Source: Agromyces fucosus
GTDB taxonomy: Bacteria; Actinomycetota; Actinomycetes; Actinomycetales; Microbacteriaceae
Reading direction: 5' to 3'
Length of the DNA: 64,000 bases
Assembly: GCF_004134865.1 (NCBI RefSeq)
Contig: NZ_SDPO01000003.1
Coordinates: 744,001-808,000 of the forward strand
In this document: one piece after another, positions 1-9,496 of the stretch
How the letters are laid out: each line of letters opens with the position of its first letter
How positions within the stretch are numbered: the stretch's first letter is position 1
The notes under the pieces: model-generated
Database searches by the model: none
Told to the model about the DNA's origin: nothing
Seen by the model: only the letters and a program-made list of their open reading frames with translations
Position numbers and translations under genes: made by a program

Positions 1-7
1 ATCTCCC

Positions 8-1708
8 ATGGGTTTCATCGACGTCAACGGCGTCTCCTTCTCGCTCGCCGACGGGCGCCCGCTCCTCACCGACCTCGCCTTCCGGGTGACGGATGGCGCG
101 ACGACCGCGCTCATCGGCGCGAACGGCGCAGGCAAGTCGACGCTGCTGCGCATCATCCGCGGCGAGCTCCGCGCCGACGAGGGCAGCGTGCAGGTCGACG
201 GCGGGCTCGGCGTCATGGACCAGTTCGTCGGCACGGGCGCAACCATCGAGGGCACGGATGCCACGGTGCAGGGCCTGCTCGTCTCGGTCGCGCCGACCCG
301 GATCCGTGCGGCGGCGATCGAGCTCGAGGCATCCGAGGCCGCACTCATCGAACGCGACGACACCGCGGCGCAGATGCGGTACGCCACCGCGCTCGCCGAG
401 TACGGGGAGGCGGGCGGATACGACCAGGAGGTCGTGTGGGACCACTGCACGACCGCCGCGCTCGGGATTCCATTCGAACGTGCGAAGTGGCGCGAGCTCT
501 CGACCCTCTCGGGCGGTGAGCAGAAGCGGCTCGCGCTCGAGGCGCTCTTCCGCGGCCCCGAGCAGGTGCTGCTGCTCGACGAGCCCGACAACTCGCTCGA
601 CGTGCCGGGCAAGCGCTGGCTCGAGACGCAGTTGCGCGCGACGCCGAAGACGGTGCTCCTCGTCTCGCACGACCGCGAGCTGCTCGCGCGCGCCGCCGAC
701 CGCATCGTGACCCTCGAGGTCGGCGCGGCGGGCAACACGGCGTGGGTGCACGGCGGCAGCTTCGAGGGCTACCACCGTGCCCGGGACGAGCGCTTCGAGC
801 GCCTCGACGAGCTGCGCCGACGCTGGGACGAGCAGCATGCAGCACTGAAGACCCTCGTCGCCACGCTGAAGGTCAAGGCGACCTACAACGACGGCATGGC
901 CTCGCGCTACCAGGCCGCGGTGACGCGCCTGCGCAAGTTCGAGGAGGCCGGGCCGCCCGAGGAGCGGCCGCCGGCGCAGGCCGTGTCGATGCGACTGCGT
1001 GGCTCCCGCACCGGCAAGCGCGCCGTCGTCGGCGAGCGACTCGAGCTCACGGGGCTCATGAAGCCCTTCGACCTCGAAGTCTGGTACGGCGACCGCGTCG
1101 CCGTGCTCGGCTCGAACGGCTCGGGCAAGTCCCACTTCCTGCGCCTGCTCGCGGGCGGCGGAACCGAGCCCGACCGCACGCTCGGCCACATCACGACGGT
1201 GGGGGAGTCGCTCGCCCGCGTGCCGCACACCGGCCGGGCGGTGCTCGGCGCGCGCGTCGTGCCGGGGTGGTTCGCGCAGAACCACGAGCACCCCGAGTAC
1301 CGAGGCCGCACCCTGCTCGACGTCCTGCATCGCGGCGACGCGAACCGCGACGGGATGGCCAGGGAGGCCGCGAGCTCGGCGCTCGACCGCTACGGGCTCG
1401 CCGGCTCGGCGCTGCAGAACTTCGAGCAGCTCTCGGGCGGCCAGCAGGCGCGCCTGCAGATCCTGCTGCTCGAGCTCTCCGGAGCGACGCTGCTGCTGCT
1501 CGACGAGCCCACCGACAACCTCGACCTCGTCTCGGCGGAGGCGCTCGAAGAGGGCTTGTCGCGCTTCGAGGGCACGGTGCTCGCGGTCACCCACGACCGC
1601 TGGTTCACACGGGGCTTCGACCGCTTCCTCGTCTTCGGCAGCGACGGCGAGGTCTACGAGTCGGATGCCCCGGTGTGGGACGAGTCCCGGGTGGTGCGCG
1701 CCCGCTGA
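8..1708 (+). CDS. ABC-F family ATP-binding protein (ribosome-associated type)
   Basis: 566 aa soluble protein with two ATP-binding cassettes and no membrane segment, the layout of the ABC-F family. The first Walker A (GANGAGKST) is at residues 37-45 and the first signature LSGGEQ starts near 167. The second Walker A begins at 368 and reads GSNGSGKSH, with His where Thr or Ser is usual, and the second signature LSGGQQ starts near 475. A charged linker separates the cassettes. ABC-F proteins act on the ribosome, either as translation factors or to protect it from antibiotics; I cannot tell which from the sequence. Only 7 bases of upstream sequence are in the window, so its promoter is not visible. 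The next gene starts 56 bp downstream. Confidence 0.85.
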   Translation: MGFIDVNGVSFSLADGRPLLTDLAFRVTDGATTALIGANGAGKSTLLRIIRGELRADEGSVQVDGGLGVMDQFVGTGATIEGTDATVQGLLVSVAPTRIRAAAIELEASEAALIERDDTAAQMRYATALAEYGEAGGYDQEVVWDHCTTAALGIPFERAKWRELSTLSGGEQKRLALEALFRGPEQVLLLDEPDNSLDVPGKRWLETQLRATPKTVLLVSHDRELLARAADRIVTLEVGAAGNTAWVHGGSFEGYHRARDERFERLDELRRRWDEQHAALKTLVATLKVKATYNDGMASRYQAAVTRLRKFEEAGPPEERPPAQAVSMRLRGSRTGKRAVVGERLELTGLMKPFDLEVWYGDRVAVLGSNGSGKSHFLRLLAGGGTEPDRTLGHITTVGESLARVPHTGRAVLGARVVPGWFAQNHEHPEYRGRTLLDVLHRGDANRDGMAREAASSALDRYGLAGSALQNFEQLSGGQQARLQILLLELSGATLLLLDEPTDNLDLVSAEALEEGLSRFEGTVLAVTHDRWFTRGFDRFLVFGSDGEVYESDAPVWDESRVVRAR

Positions 1709-1752
1709 CGGTGGCGCCGGAGCGCGAGCGGCTGCCGGGCGACCGGGTTGGG

Positions 1753-1758
1753 TAGGGT
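1753..1758 (+). promoter_or_regulatory. Candidate -10 box for a leaderless guaB3 transcript
   Basis: TAGGGT lies 6 nt before the GTG at 1765, the spacing expected if transcription begins at or next to the start codon. No clear ribosome-binding site lies between. The -35 is not convincing. Confidence 0.4.
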
Positions 1759-1764
1759 TGAGTG

Positions 1765-2889
1765 GTGACCCAGGAGATCGAGATCGGCCGCTCCAAGCGG
1801 GGCCAGCGCGTCTATGCATTCGATGACATCGCGATCGTGCCCAGCCGGCGCACTCGCGACCCCGAAGACGTCTCGGTCGGGTGGACGATCGACGCCTACC
1901 AGTTCGACATCCCGTTCCTCGCCGCACCCATGGACTCCGTCGTCTCGCCGCAGACGGCGATCATGATGGGCCAGCTCGGCGGCCTCGGCGTGCTCGACCT
2001 CGAAGGCCTCTGGACCCGCTACGAGGACCCCGAGCCCGTGCTCGCCGAGATCCGGGGCCTCTCGCCTGAGAACGCCACGACTCGTATGCAGCAGCTCTAC
2101 TCCGAGCCGATCAAGCCCGAGCTCGTCACCGCGCGCCTCGCCGAGATCCGCGCGGCAGGGGTCACCGTCGCCGGCGCGCTCTCGCCCCAGCGCACACAGG
2201 AGCTCTACGAGACCGTCGTCGCCGCCGGCGTCGACCTCTTCGTCATCCGTGGCACCACGGTCTCCGCCGAGCACGTCTCGAAGAACCAGGAGCCGCTGAA
2301 CCTCAAGAAGTTCATCTACGAGCTCGACGTGCCCGTGATCGTCGGCGGCGCTGCGACCTACACCGCGGCGCTCCACCTCATGCGCACCGGGGCGGCCGGC
2401 GTGCTCGTCGGTTTCGGCGGGGGAGCGGCGTCGACGACGCGTGCGACCCTCGGCATCCACGCACCCATGGCCACCGCCGTCGCCGACGTCGCCGGCGCGC
2501 GCCGCGACTACCTCGACGAGTCGGGCGGCCGCTACGTGCACGTCATCGCCGACGGCGGCGTGGGGAAGTCGGGCGACATCGTCAAGGCGATCGCGTGCGG
2601 CGCCGACGCAGTGATGCTCGGCACGGCCCTGGCACGGGCGACGGATGCTCCGGGCGGCGGCTACCACTGGGGCGCCGAGGCGCACCACCCGAAGCTGCCG
2701 CGCGGCCAGCGCGTGCACGTCGGCCAGGTCGCGCCGCTCGAAGAGGTGCTGTACGGACCGGCACCGTCGGCCGACGGCGTCACGAACCTCATCGGGGCGC
2801 TGAAGCGCTCGATGGCGACCACCGGATACTCCGACCTCAAGGAGTTCCAGCGCGTCGACGTGGTCGTCGCTCCCTACCAGTCCTCCTGA
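1765..2889 (+). CDS. guaB3: GuaB3 family IMP dehydrogenase-related protein
   Basis: 374 aa TIM-barrel protein of the IMPDH/GMP reductase superfamily, without the CBS-domain insert of full-length IMP dehydrogenase, as in the actinobacterial and cyanobacterial GuaB3 group. The start FDDIAIVPSRRTRDPEDVS and the glycine-rich IADGGVGKSGD segment are typical. At the loop that carries the catalytic Cys in IMPDH (CTTR) this protein reads ASTTR, with Ser at residue 223. It is therefore unlikely to be a standard IMP dehydrogenase. From general knowledge, some cyanobacterial GuaB3 proteins act as GMP reductases. I chose the GTG at 1765 (VTQEIEIG) over the GTG one codon upstream, because a -10-like TAGGGT sits 6 nt before it and family members begin close to this point. 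Confidence 0.85.
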   Translation: MTQEIEIGRSKRGQRVYAFDDIAIVPSRRTRDPEDVSVGWTIDAYQFDIPFLAAPMDSVVSPQTAIMMGQLGGLGVLDLEGLWTRYEDPEPVLAEIRGLSPENATTRMQQLYSEPIKPELVTARLAEIRAAGVTVAGALSPQRTQELYETVVAAGVDLFVIRGTTVSAEHVSKNQEPLNLKKFIYELDVPVIVGGAATYTAALHLMRTGAAGVLVGFGGGAASTTRATLGIHAPMATAVADVAGARRDYLDESGGRYVHVIADGGVGKSGDIVKAIACGADAVMLGTALARATDAPGGGYHWGAEAHHPKLPRGQRVHVGQVAPLEEVLYGPAPSADGVTNLIGALKRSMATTGYSDLKEFQRVDVVVAPYQSS

Positions 2890-2935
2890 CGACTGCGGTC
2901 GGGCCCGTCGAAACCGGCATCCGGATTCCGACGGG

Positions 2936-2977
2936 CTCGATCAGCAGATCTCCTCGCTCGATCAGCAGATCTCCTCG
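2936..2977 (+). repeat. 21-bp perfect tandem duplication upstream of glpD
   Basis: Two head-to-tail copies of a 21-bp unit (2936-2956 and 2957-2977), each containing AGATCT. They lie in the 167-bp gap before glpD. A TAGCGT box at 3000-3005, a possible -10, follows shortly after, so the repeat lies where an upstream regulator could bind. This position is only suggestive. Confidence 0.8.
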
Positions 2978-3056
2978 CTCATTCCGCAGACGCTTCGGGT
3001 AGCGTGGGAAGCGGATCGCGCGGCTCGCCGTGAGGCCGCGGGGATGGGGTGGCACG

Positions 3057-4802
3057 ATGGCGACTCAGAAGTCGGCGAGACTCAAGCCGGTGACGCGTTC
3101 GACCAAGCTCGGACCTGAGGAACGGAAGGCCGCGATCGCGCGGCTGAAGGAGAAAGAGCTCGACATCCTCGTGGTGGGCGGCGGCATCGTCGGCACCGGA
3201 TCCGCGCTCGACGCGGTCACTCGAGGTCTCTCGACCGGTCTCCTCGAAGCCCGTGACTGGGCGTCGGGCACCTCGAGCCGTTCGTCGAAGCTCGTGCACG
3301 GCGGCATCCGCTATCTCGAACAGCTCGACTTCCGACTCGTGCGCGAGGCGCTCATCGAGCGGGGCCTGCTGCTGCAGCGCATCGCCCCGCACCTCGTGAA
3401 GCCCGTGCGGTTCCTGTACCCGCTGAAGACCCGCCTGATCGAGCGGTGCTACGTGGGCGCGGGCATGATGCTCTACGACATCTTCAGCTACACGGGCGGC
3501 CGGCCTCCGGGCGTGCCCCACCACCGACACCTCTCGAAGCGGCAGGTGCTGCGGGCCATCCCGTCGCTTTCGAAAGACGTACTGGTGGGCGGTCTCACGT
3601 ACTACGACGCGCAGGTCGACGATGCCCGCTACGTGGCCTCCCTGGCCCGCACCGCGTCGTTCTACGGCGCCCACGTCGCGAGCCGGGTCAAGGTCGAGGG
3701 CTTCGTCAAGGTCGGTGAGCGCGTCGTGGGCGTGAAGGCGCACGACCTCGAGACCGACGAGCGCTTCGAGGTCCGGGCGAAGCAGGTCGTGAACGCGACC
3801 GGCGTCTGGACCGACGACACCCAGCGCATGGTCGGCGAACGCGGCACGTTCAAGGTGCGCGCCTCGAAGGGCGTGCACCTCGTCGTGCCCCGCGACCGCA
3901 TCCAGTCGGCGATGGGCATGATCTTCCGCACGGAGAAGAGCGTGCTGTTCGTCATTCCATGGGGCCGCCACTGGCTGATCGGCACCACCGACACCGACTG
4001 GAACCTCGACAAGGCCCATCCGGCGGCGACCGCGGCCGACATCGACTACCTGCTCGAGCACGTCAACGCCGTGCTCGGCATCCCGCTGACGCGGGAGGAC
4101 GTCGAGGGCGTCTACGCCGGCCTCCGGCCGCTGCTCGCCGGGGAGAGCGACCAGACCTCGAAGCTCTCGCGCGAGCACCTCGTCGCGCACACCGTGCCGG
4201 GCCTCGTCGTCATCGCCGGCGGCAAGTGGACGACGTACCGGGTCATGGCGAAGGACGCCATCGACGCGGCCGCCGACGCCCTCGACGGCAAGGTGCCGAA
4301 GTCGACGACGCAGGACATCCCGCTGCTCGGCGCCGAGGGATACCAGGCGGCGTGGAACAAGCGCGGCAAGATAGCGCGGGCGTTCGGCGTGCACGAGGTG
4401 CGCATCGAGCACCTGCTGAACCGCTACGGCACGATGACCGACGAGCTGCTCGACCTGATCCGTGAGGACCCGTCGCTCGGCGAGCCGCTGCCGGGCGCCG
4501 ACGACTACCTCGGCGCGGAGGTCGTCTACGCGGCCACCCACGAGGGCGCCCTGCACCTCGACGACGTGCTCGCCCGCCGCACGCGCATCTCGATCGAGGC
4601 GTGGGATCGCGGTGTCTCCGCAGCGCCCGTCGCCGCGAGGCTCATGGCCGGGGCGCTCGGCTGGGACGCCGCGCGCCAGACCCTCGAGGTGGAGCGCTAC
4701 CTCGAGCGGGTCGCCGCAGAGCGGGCATCGCAGGAGCAGCCCGACGACGAGTCGGCCGACCGGGTGCGGCTGGAGGCCCCCGACATCGTGAAGGTCGACT
4801 AG
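3057..4802 (+). CDS. glpD: Glycerol-3-phosphate dehydrogenase (FAD, aerobic type)
   Basis: 581 aa FAD-dependent dehydrogenase oxidising sn-glycerol-3-phosphate to dihydroxyacetone phosphate and feeding electrons to the quinone pool at the membrane. The N-terminal FAD-binding motif VVGGGIVGTG lies near residues 39-48, followed by the family hallmarks GTSSRSSKLVHGGIRYLE and, later, TTDTDW and AGGKWTTYR; a C-terminal GlpD-type helical domain follows. I use the ATG at 3057 (MATQKSARL); an upstream in-frame GTG at 3030 would add 9 residues without similarity to the family. A possible -10 TAGCGT lies at 3000-3005. Short tandem repeats flank the gene on both sides, the downstream one covering its stop codon. 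Confidence 0.92.
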   Translation: MATQKSARLKPVTRSTKLGPEERKAAIARLKEKELDILVVGGGIVGTGSALDAVTRGLSTGLLEARDWASGTSSRSSKLVHGGIRYLEQLDFRLVREALIERGLLLQRIAPHLVKPVRFLYPLKTRLIERCYVGAGMMLYDIFSYTGGRPPGVPHHRHLSKRQVLRAIPSLSKDVLVGGLTYYDAQVDDARYVASLARTASFYGAHVASRVKVEGFVKVGERVVGVKAHDLETDERFEVRAKQVVNATGVWTDDTQRMVGERGTFKVRASKGVHLVVPRDRIQSAMGMIFRTEKSVLFVIPWGRHWLIGTTDTDWNLDKAHPAATAADIDYLLEHVNAVLGIPLTREDVEGVYAGLRPLLAGESDQTSKLSREHLVAHTVPGLVVIAGGKWTTYRVMAKDAIDAAADALDGKVPKSTTQDIPLLGAEGYQAAWNKRGKIARAFGVHEVRIEHLLNRYGTMTDELLDLIREDPSLGEPLPGADDYLGAEVVYAATHEGALHLDDVLARRTRISIEAWDRGVSAAPVAARLMAGALGWDAARQTLEVERYLERVAAERASQEQPDDESADRVRLEAPDIVKVD

Positions 4803-4829
4803 CGAGCATCGTGAAGGTGGACGAGCGAG
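4784..4829 (+). repeat. 23-bp tandem duplication across the glpD stop codon
   Basis: Copies at 4784-4806 and 4807-4829 match at 21 of 23 positions. The first includes the glpD stop TAG; in the second the equivalent bases read GAG. The unit length is not a multiple of three, so the second copy lies out of frame and downstream of the gene. Confidence 0.75.
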
Positions 4830-4895
4830 GCCCGGCGCTCCGACCGCAGAACACGTTTCGGTAACGAATCGGACATGTTCATCCGGTTGCGGGCC

Positions 4896-4901
4896 TATAC
4901 T
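4896..4901 (+). promoter_or_regulatory. Candidate -10 box (TATACT) for the duplicated surface protein
   Basis: TATACT lies 56 bp before the ATG at 4958 in an otherwise G+C-rich gap. No -35 close to consensus is visible (GGACAT at 4871-4876 is the nearest). It would give a roughly 50-nt leader carrying the GAGGAG ribosome-binding site at 4944-4949. Confidence 0.45.
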
Positions 4902-4957
4902 CCCCAGTATGCGCCCAGGGCTGGGTGCGGTCCGATGCGCCTCGAGGAGTACCAGTC

Positions 4958-6298
4958 ATGCGTCCAGCCAGCAGCGTTGCGGGAGCCACGGCTCTCGCTC
5001 TCGTCTTCACCGGAGCGGCACTCGCCGTGGCAGCGCCCGCTTCAGCGGCGACGACCCACGTGACGAGCATCGCGCCCGATGAATCGAGCTATCTCGGATG
5101 GCACGAAGGGTATGCGAACGCGACCCCCGCCTTTTCGCTGCACTGGAACGGCCTCTTCTTCGGTGACGGAGCGAACTCGCAGATCCTGAACGGACTCGTC
5201 AACAGCGGCGAGCCGGGACTGTCGACGACCTCCGCCGAGCTCGGCGCCCTCATCGACGGCTCCGAGATCGGCGTGACGCAGGGCGTCGTCTACTCGCAGG
5301 TCGCGGTCTCGACCGCCGCAGGGTGGGGAACGCTTCGGCCGGTGACGCCGTTCGAGACCGGCCCGCACAGCGCGCAACTCACCGACCTCTGGACCTCGAG
5401 CCGCACCATCGGCGATGTCATCGCCGACGCGCCGGTCGAACTCGCGGCCCTCTTGGCGAGCCTCGAGGCCGACGGCGACCTCCGATACTCGGGATTCGGC
5501 GTCCTCGCCGAGAGCACTGATCCGGGCGGCGTCGAGTCCATCACCTGGGGTGAGGACACGTTCCTGTTCACGCGTGCCGTGACGGCGATCCCGGTCACCT
5601 CGACGGTCGATGTCACGGCCGCCGAGATCCGCCCCGACGAGTCGACCTACACGGGCTGGCACGAGGGCTACGCGAACCCCACGCCCGCGTTCGGCATCAC
5701 CGACACCGGGCTCAGCTTCGGCAACGGCGCCAACTCCCAGATCATCAACGGCCTCGCGACTCCGCTCGCCGATGCCGACCTCGCCCAGCTCATCACGTCG
5801 GCCGACGTCGAGGTCGTGAGCGGTGAGGTGTTCTACCAGGTGCCCATCACCTTCGGCGAGTCGGCGATCTTCACGACGCTGCGACCCGCGTTCGGTGCCG
5901 GACCCGGCACCACCACGTTCGCCCTCGGCGACCAGTGGGTCTCGAGCAAGGAGATCCCGGCCACGGGCACGACCGCGGCGATCGCCGCGAACACTCCGGC
6001 GCTGCTCGGAGACCTCATCGAGGCGATCGAGGCGAACGGCACCGTGAACGTGCTCGCCTTCGGTGTTCTGGCGCAGGAGATCACCCCGTCGGTGGTCGCC
6101 ACGGTGGCATTCAACGGTGTGCGCTACAACTTCGTGCCCGTCGCGGTCGCGCCGGTCACCCCGGCGAAGCCGGCGCTCGCTGCGACCGGCCCCGAGACGG
6201 ATGGCGCCCTCGGCGCGGCCGGTGCTCTCCTGACGCTCGGACTCGGCATGATGGCGTTCCGGGCGGTGCGCCGTCGCGCGCTGCTCGGCGACCGCTGA
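4958..6298 (+). CDS. Secreted surface protein, internally duplicated, with LAxTG-type anchor
   Basis: 446 aa. An N-terminal signal peptide ends near the ALAVAAPASAA segment. Two homologous repeats of roughly 180-190 aa follow; each opens with a PDES-Y-GWHEGYAN-TPAF motif and contains GDGANSQILNGL or GNGANSQIINGL. The C-terminus has a short sorting signal (LAATGPE), a hydrophobic helix and a basic tail (RRRALLGDR), the layout of a sortase-anchored protein; LAxTG is the variant linked to class E sortases. I do not recognise the repeat domain and know no function for it. The start at ATG 4958 is fixed by GAGGAG at 4944-4949. No sortase gene lies in the window. A strong terminator follows. Confidence 0.8.
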   Translation: MRPASSVAGATALALVFTGAALAVAAPASAATTHVTSIAPDESSYLGWHEGYANATPAFSLHWNGLFFGDGANSQILNGLVNSGEPGLSTTSAELGALIDGSEIGVTQGVVYSQVAVSTAAGWGTLRPVTPFETGPHSAQLTDLWTSSRTIGDVIADAPVELAALLASLEADGDLRYSGFGVLAESTDPGGVESITWGEDTFLFTRAVTAIPVTSTVDVTAAEIRPDESTYTGWHEGYANPTPAFGITDTGLSFGNGANSQIINGLATPLADADLAQLITSADVEVVSGEVFYQVPITFGESAIFTTLRPAFGAGPGTTTFALGDQWVSSKEIPATGTTAAIAANTPALLGDLIEAIEANGTVNVLAFGVLAQEITPSVVATVAFNGVRYNFVPVAVAPVTPAKPALAATGPETDGALGAAGALLTLGLGMMAFRAVRRRALLGDR

Positions 6299-6317
6299 CC
6301 CGCGATCCAGCACTCCT

Positions 6318-6349
6318 GAAGGGCTCCGCGCGAGTGCGCGGAGCCCTTC
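6318..6349 (+). terminator. Intrinsic-type terminator after the surface protein
   Basis: Perfect 14-bp stem (6318-6331 with 6336-6349) and a GAGT loop, 19 bp after the stop codon. There is only a weak T tail, as is usual in actinobacteria. Confidence 0.8.
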
Positions 6350-6388
6350 GGCGCGCTGAGCGTGGAACGGCGGTGCCGGCCCAACGCC

Positions 6389-6394
6389 TAAACT
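6389..6394 (+). promoter_or_regulatory. Candidate -10 box for the SURF1 transcript
   Basis: TAAACT lies 7 nt before the ATG at 6402, which opens a 15-codon ORF leading into the SURF1 gene. The spacing fits a leaderless or very short leader transcript. Confidence 0.45.
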
Positions 6395-6401
6395 GGAGGG
6401 C

Positions 6402-6449
6402 ATGCTCGTCAGCCCCCGAATCACGCCCTCGACGGCGGCCGGCGACTGA
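6402..6449 (+). CDS. Possible 15-aa leader ORF coupled to SURF1
   Basis: ATG at 6402 opens MLVSPRITPSTAAGD and ends at TGA 6447-6449, which overlaps the SURF1 ATG (6449-6451) as TGATG. A -10-like TAAACT is just upstream, and GGAGGG at 6395-6400 is too close to the start to act as its usual ribosome-binding site. SURF1 itself has no Shine-Dalgarno sequence of its own, so translation may reach it by re-initiation from this ORF. The reading frame differs from SURF1. Its existence as a translated peptide is inference. Confidence 0.4.
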   Translation: MLVSPRITPSTAAGD

Positions 6450-7258
6450 TGCTCAAGATGATGCTGCGCCCGAGATGGGTGCTCGCACTGCTCCTCGCCC
6501 TCGGCATCGCCGCGGCGTTCGCGCTGCTCGGCCAGTGGCAGCTCGAGCGAGCCGTCGAGTCATCGGTCGTGGTCGAACGCCCGACCGAGGAGGTGCGGCC
6601 GTTCGCGGGCATCGCGGAACCCGACGGACCGACGACGCAGGCGGCGACCGCCCAGCTCGTCGAGGTCACCGGCACCGTCGTGCCCGGCGACACCGTCATC
6701 GTCGAAGGCCGCCTGAACGAGGGCGTCGCCGGATTCTGGCCGGTCGTGCACCTCGAGGTGACCGACGGCACCCCGGCGGGCCTGCCCGTCGCGCTCGGCT
6801 GGTCCGCCGATGAGCAGGCCGCGCGCGAGGCCGCCGACGACTTCGAACGATCGATCGACCCGACCGAGCCCGTCACGATCGTCGGCCGCTTCCTGCCGAG
6901 CGAGGCGCCGATCGCCCCCGACGACGAGGGCGACCCGTTCGCGATGCAGACGGTCGCCGTGGCGCAACTCATCAACATCTGGGCCGACTACGACGACCGG
7001 CCCGTCTACTTCGGCTACGTCACCGCGGCCGAGGCGCCAGCCGGTCTCGACGCGATCGTCTCGCCGCCGCCCGAGCAGGAGCAGCAGCTCGACTGGCTCA
7101 ACGTCTTCTACGCGATCGAGTGGGCCGTCTTCGCCGGCTTCGCGATCTACCTCTGGTACCGGCTCGTGCGCGACGCCGTCGAACGCGAGCGCGAAGAGCA
7201 GGAGGCGGCCGAGGCATCCGCTGCCCCGCCCGCCGCAGGGGCGCCGGGCGACGACTGA
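6449..7258 (+). CDS. SURF1 family cytochrome oxidase assembly protein
   Basis: 269 aa membrane protein with a transmembrane helix near each end (about residues 9-27 and near 225-245) and a roughly 190-aa extracytoplasmic domain between, the SURF1 layout. The GQWQLERA segment after the first helix matches the family. SURF1 proteins help assemble the haem-copper cytochrome c oxidase. The C-terminus is an Ala/Pro-rich cytoplasmic tail. The start overlaps the stop of a 15-codon ORF as TGATG. The neighbours (DUF3817, guaA) are common in actinobacteria and need not be related in function. Confidence 0.85.
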   Translation: MLKMMLRPRWVLALLLALGIAAAFALLGQWQLERAVESSVVVERPTEEVRPFAGIAEPDGPTTQAATAQLVEVTGTVVPGDTVIVEGRLNEGVAGFWPVVHLEVTDGTPAGLPVALGWSADEQAAREAADDFERSIDPTEPVTIVGRFLPSEAPIAPDDEGDPFAMQTVAVAQLINIWADYDDRPVYFGYVTAAEAPAGLDAIVSPPPEQEQQLDWLNVFYAIEWAVFAGFAIYLWYRLVRDAVEREREEQEAAEASAAPPAAGAPGDD

Positions 7259-7280
7259 CGATCCCGCGCTCGACGCCGCG

Positions 7281-7286
7281 TAGACT
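7281..7286 (+). promoter_or_regulatory. Candidate -10 box for a leaderless DUF3817-guaA transcript
   Basis: TAGACT is followed 6 nt later by the ATG at 7293, with no ribosome-binding site between. This fits a leaderless transcript. CTGACG at 7255-7260 is a possible but poorly spaced -35. Confidence 0.45.
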
Positions 7287-7292
7287 GGTGTC

Positions 7293-7789
7293 ATGCCCCT
7301 CGAGCCGAAATCCGCCGATCTGCCGCGCATTCGCGGGGCGTTGAAGTTCTACCAGGTCGCTTCGGTGATCACCGGTGTCATGCTCCTGCTGCTGTGCGCC
7401 GAGATGATCATGAAGTACGCGTTCCACCTCGAGCTCTACGCCTTCGGCGACCAGGGCGTGCTCGCCTTCACGCCGGTGATCGAGACGGCCGCCGGCCTCG
7501 AGTCGACCGGCACCGGCGTGAACCTCTCGACCGGCATCCTCATCGCCCACGGCTGGTTCTACGTCGTCTACCTCTTCAGCGACTTCCGGCTCTGGAGCCT
7601 CATGCGCTGGCCGTTCAGCCGCTTCATCGTCATCGCGCTCGGCGGCATCGTGCCGTTCCTCTCGTTCTTCCTCGAGGCTCGCATCGGCCGCGAGGTGCGC
7701 GGGTACCTCGACCGCCGCGAGGCGGCAGAGGCCGCGGCCGCCGCATCATCCGACACCACCGACACTTCCGACCCCGTGGAGGCCCAGCA

Positions 7790-7793
<4 letters not shown>
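7293..7793 (+). CDS. DUF3817 domain integral membrane protein
   Basis: 166 aa with about three hydrophobic segments (near residues 21-42, 70-95 and 103-122) and a charged, Ala-rich C-terminal tail. The layout and the [20 protein letters not shown] start match the DUF3817 family, whose biochemical role is unknown to me. It is the first gene of a pair with guaA: its TGA (7791-7793) overlaps the guaA GTG, and a GGAGG for guaA lies inside its last codons. This tight link to guaA is common in actinobacteria. Confidence 0.8.
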
Positions 7794-9374
<1,581 letters not shown>

Positions 9375-9415
9375 GCCGGACGGGGCGCCATCGCGTCTCC
9401 CGCTCGACCGCTGAC

Positions 9416-9446
9416 GAAGGCCGGTACCCGATGGGTGCCGGCCTTC
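9416..9446 (+). terminator. Terminator after guaA
   Basis: 14-bp stem (9416-9429 with 9433-9446, one G-T pair) and a 3-nt loop, 42 bp after the guaA stop. Confidence 0.8.
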
Positions 9447-9496
9447 TGGCGTGCCCTGGCAGGGCTGCGGATTCGCGGTGCTGCCAGACTGGGAGC

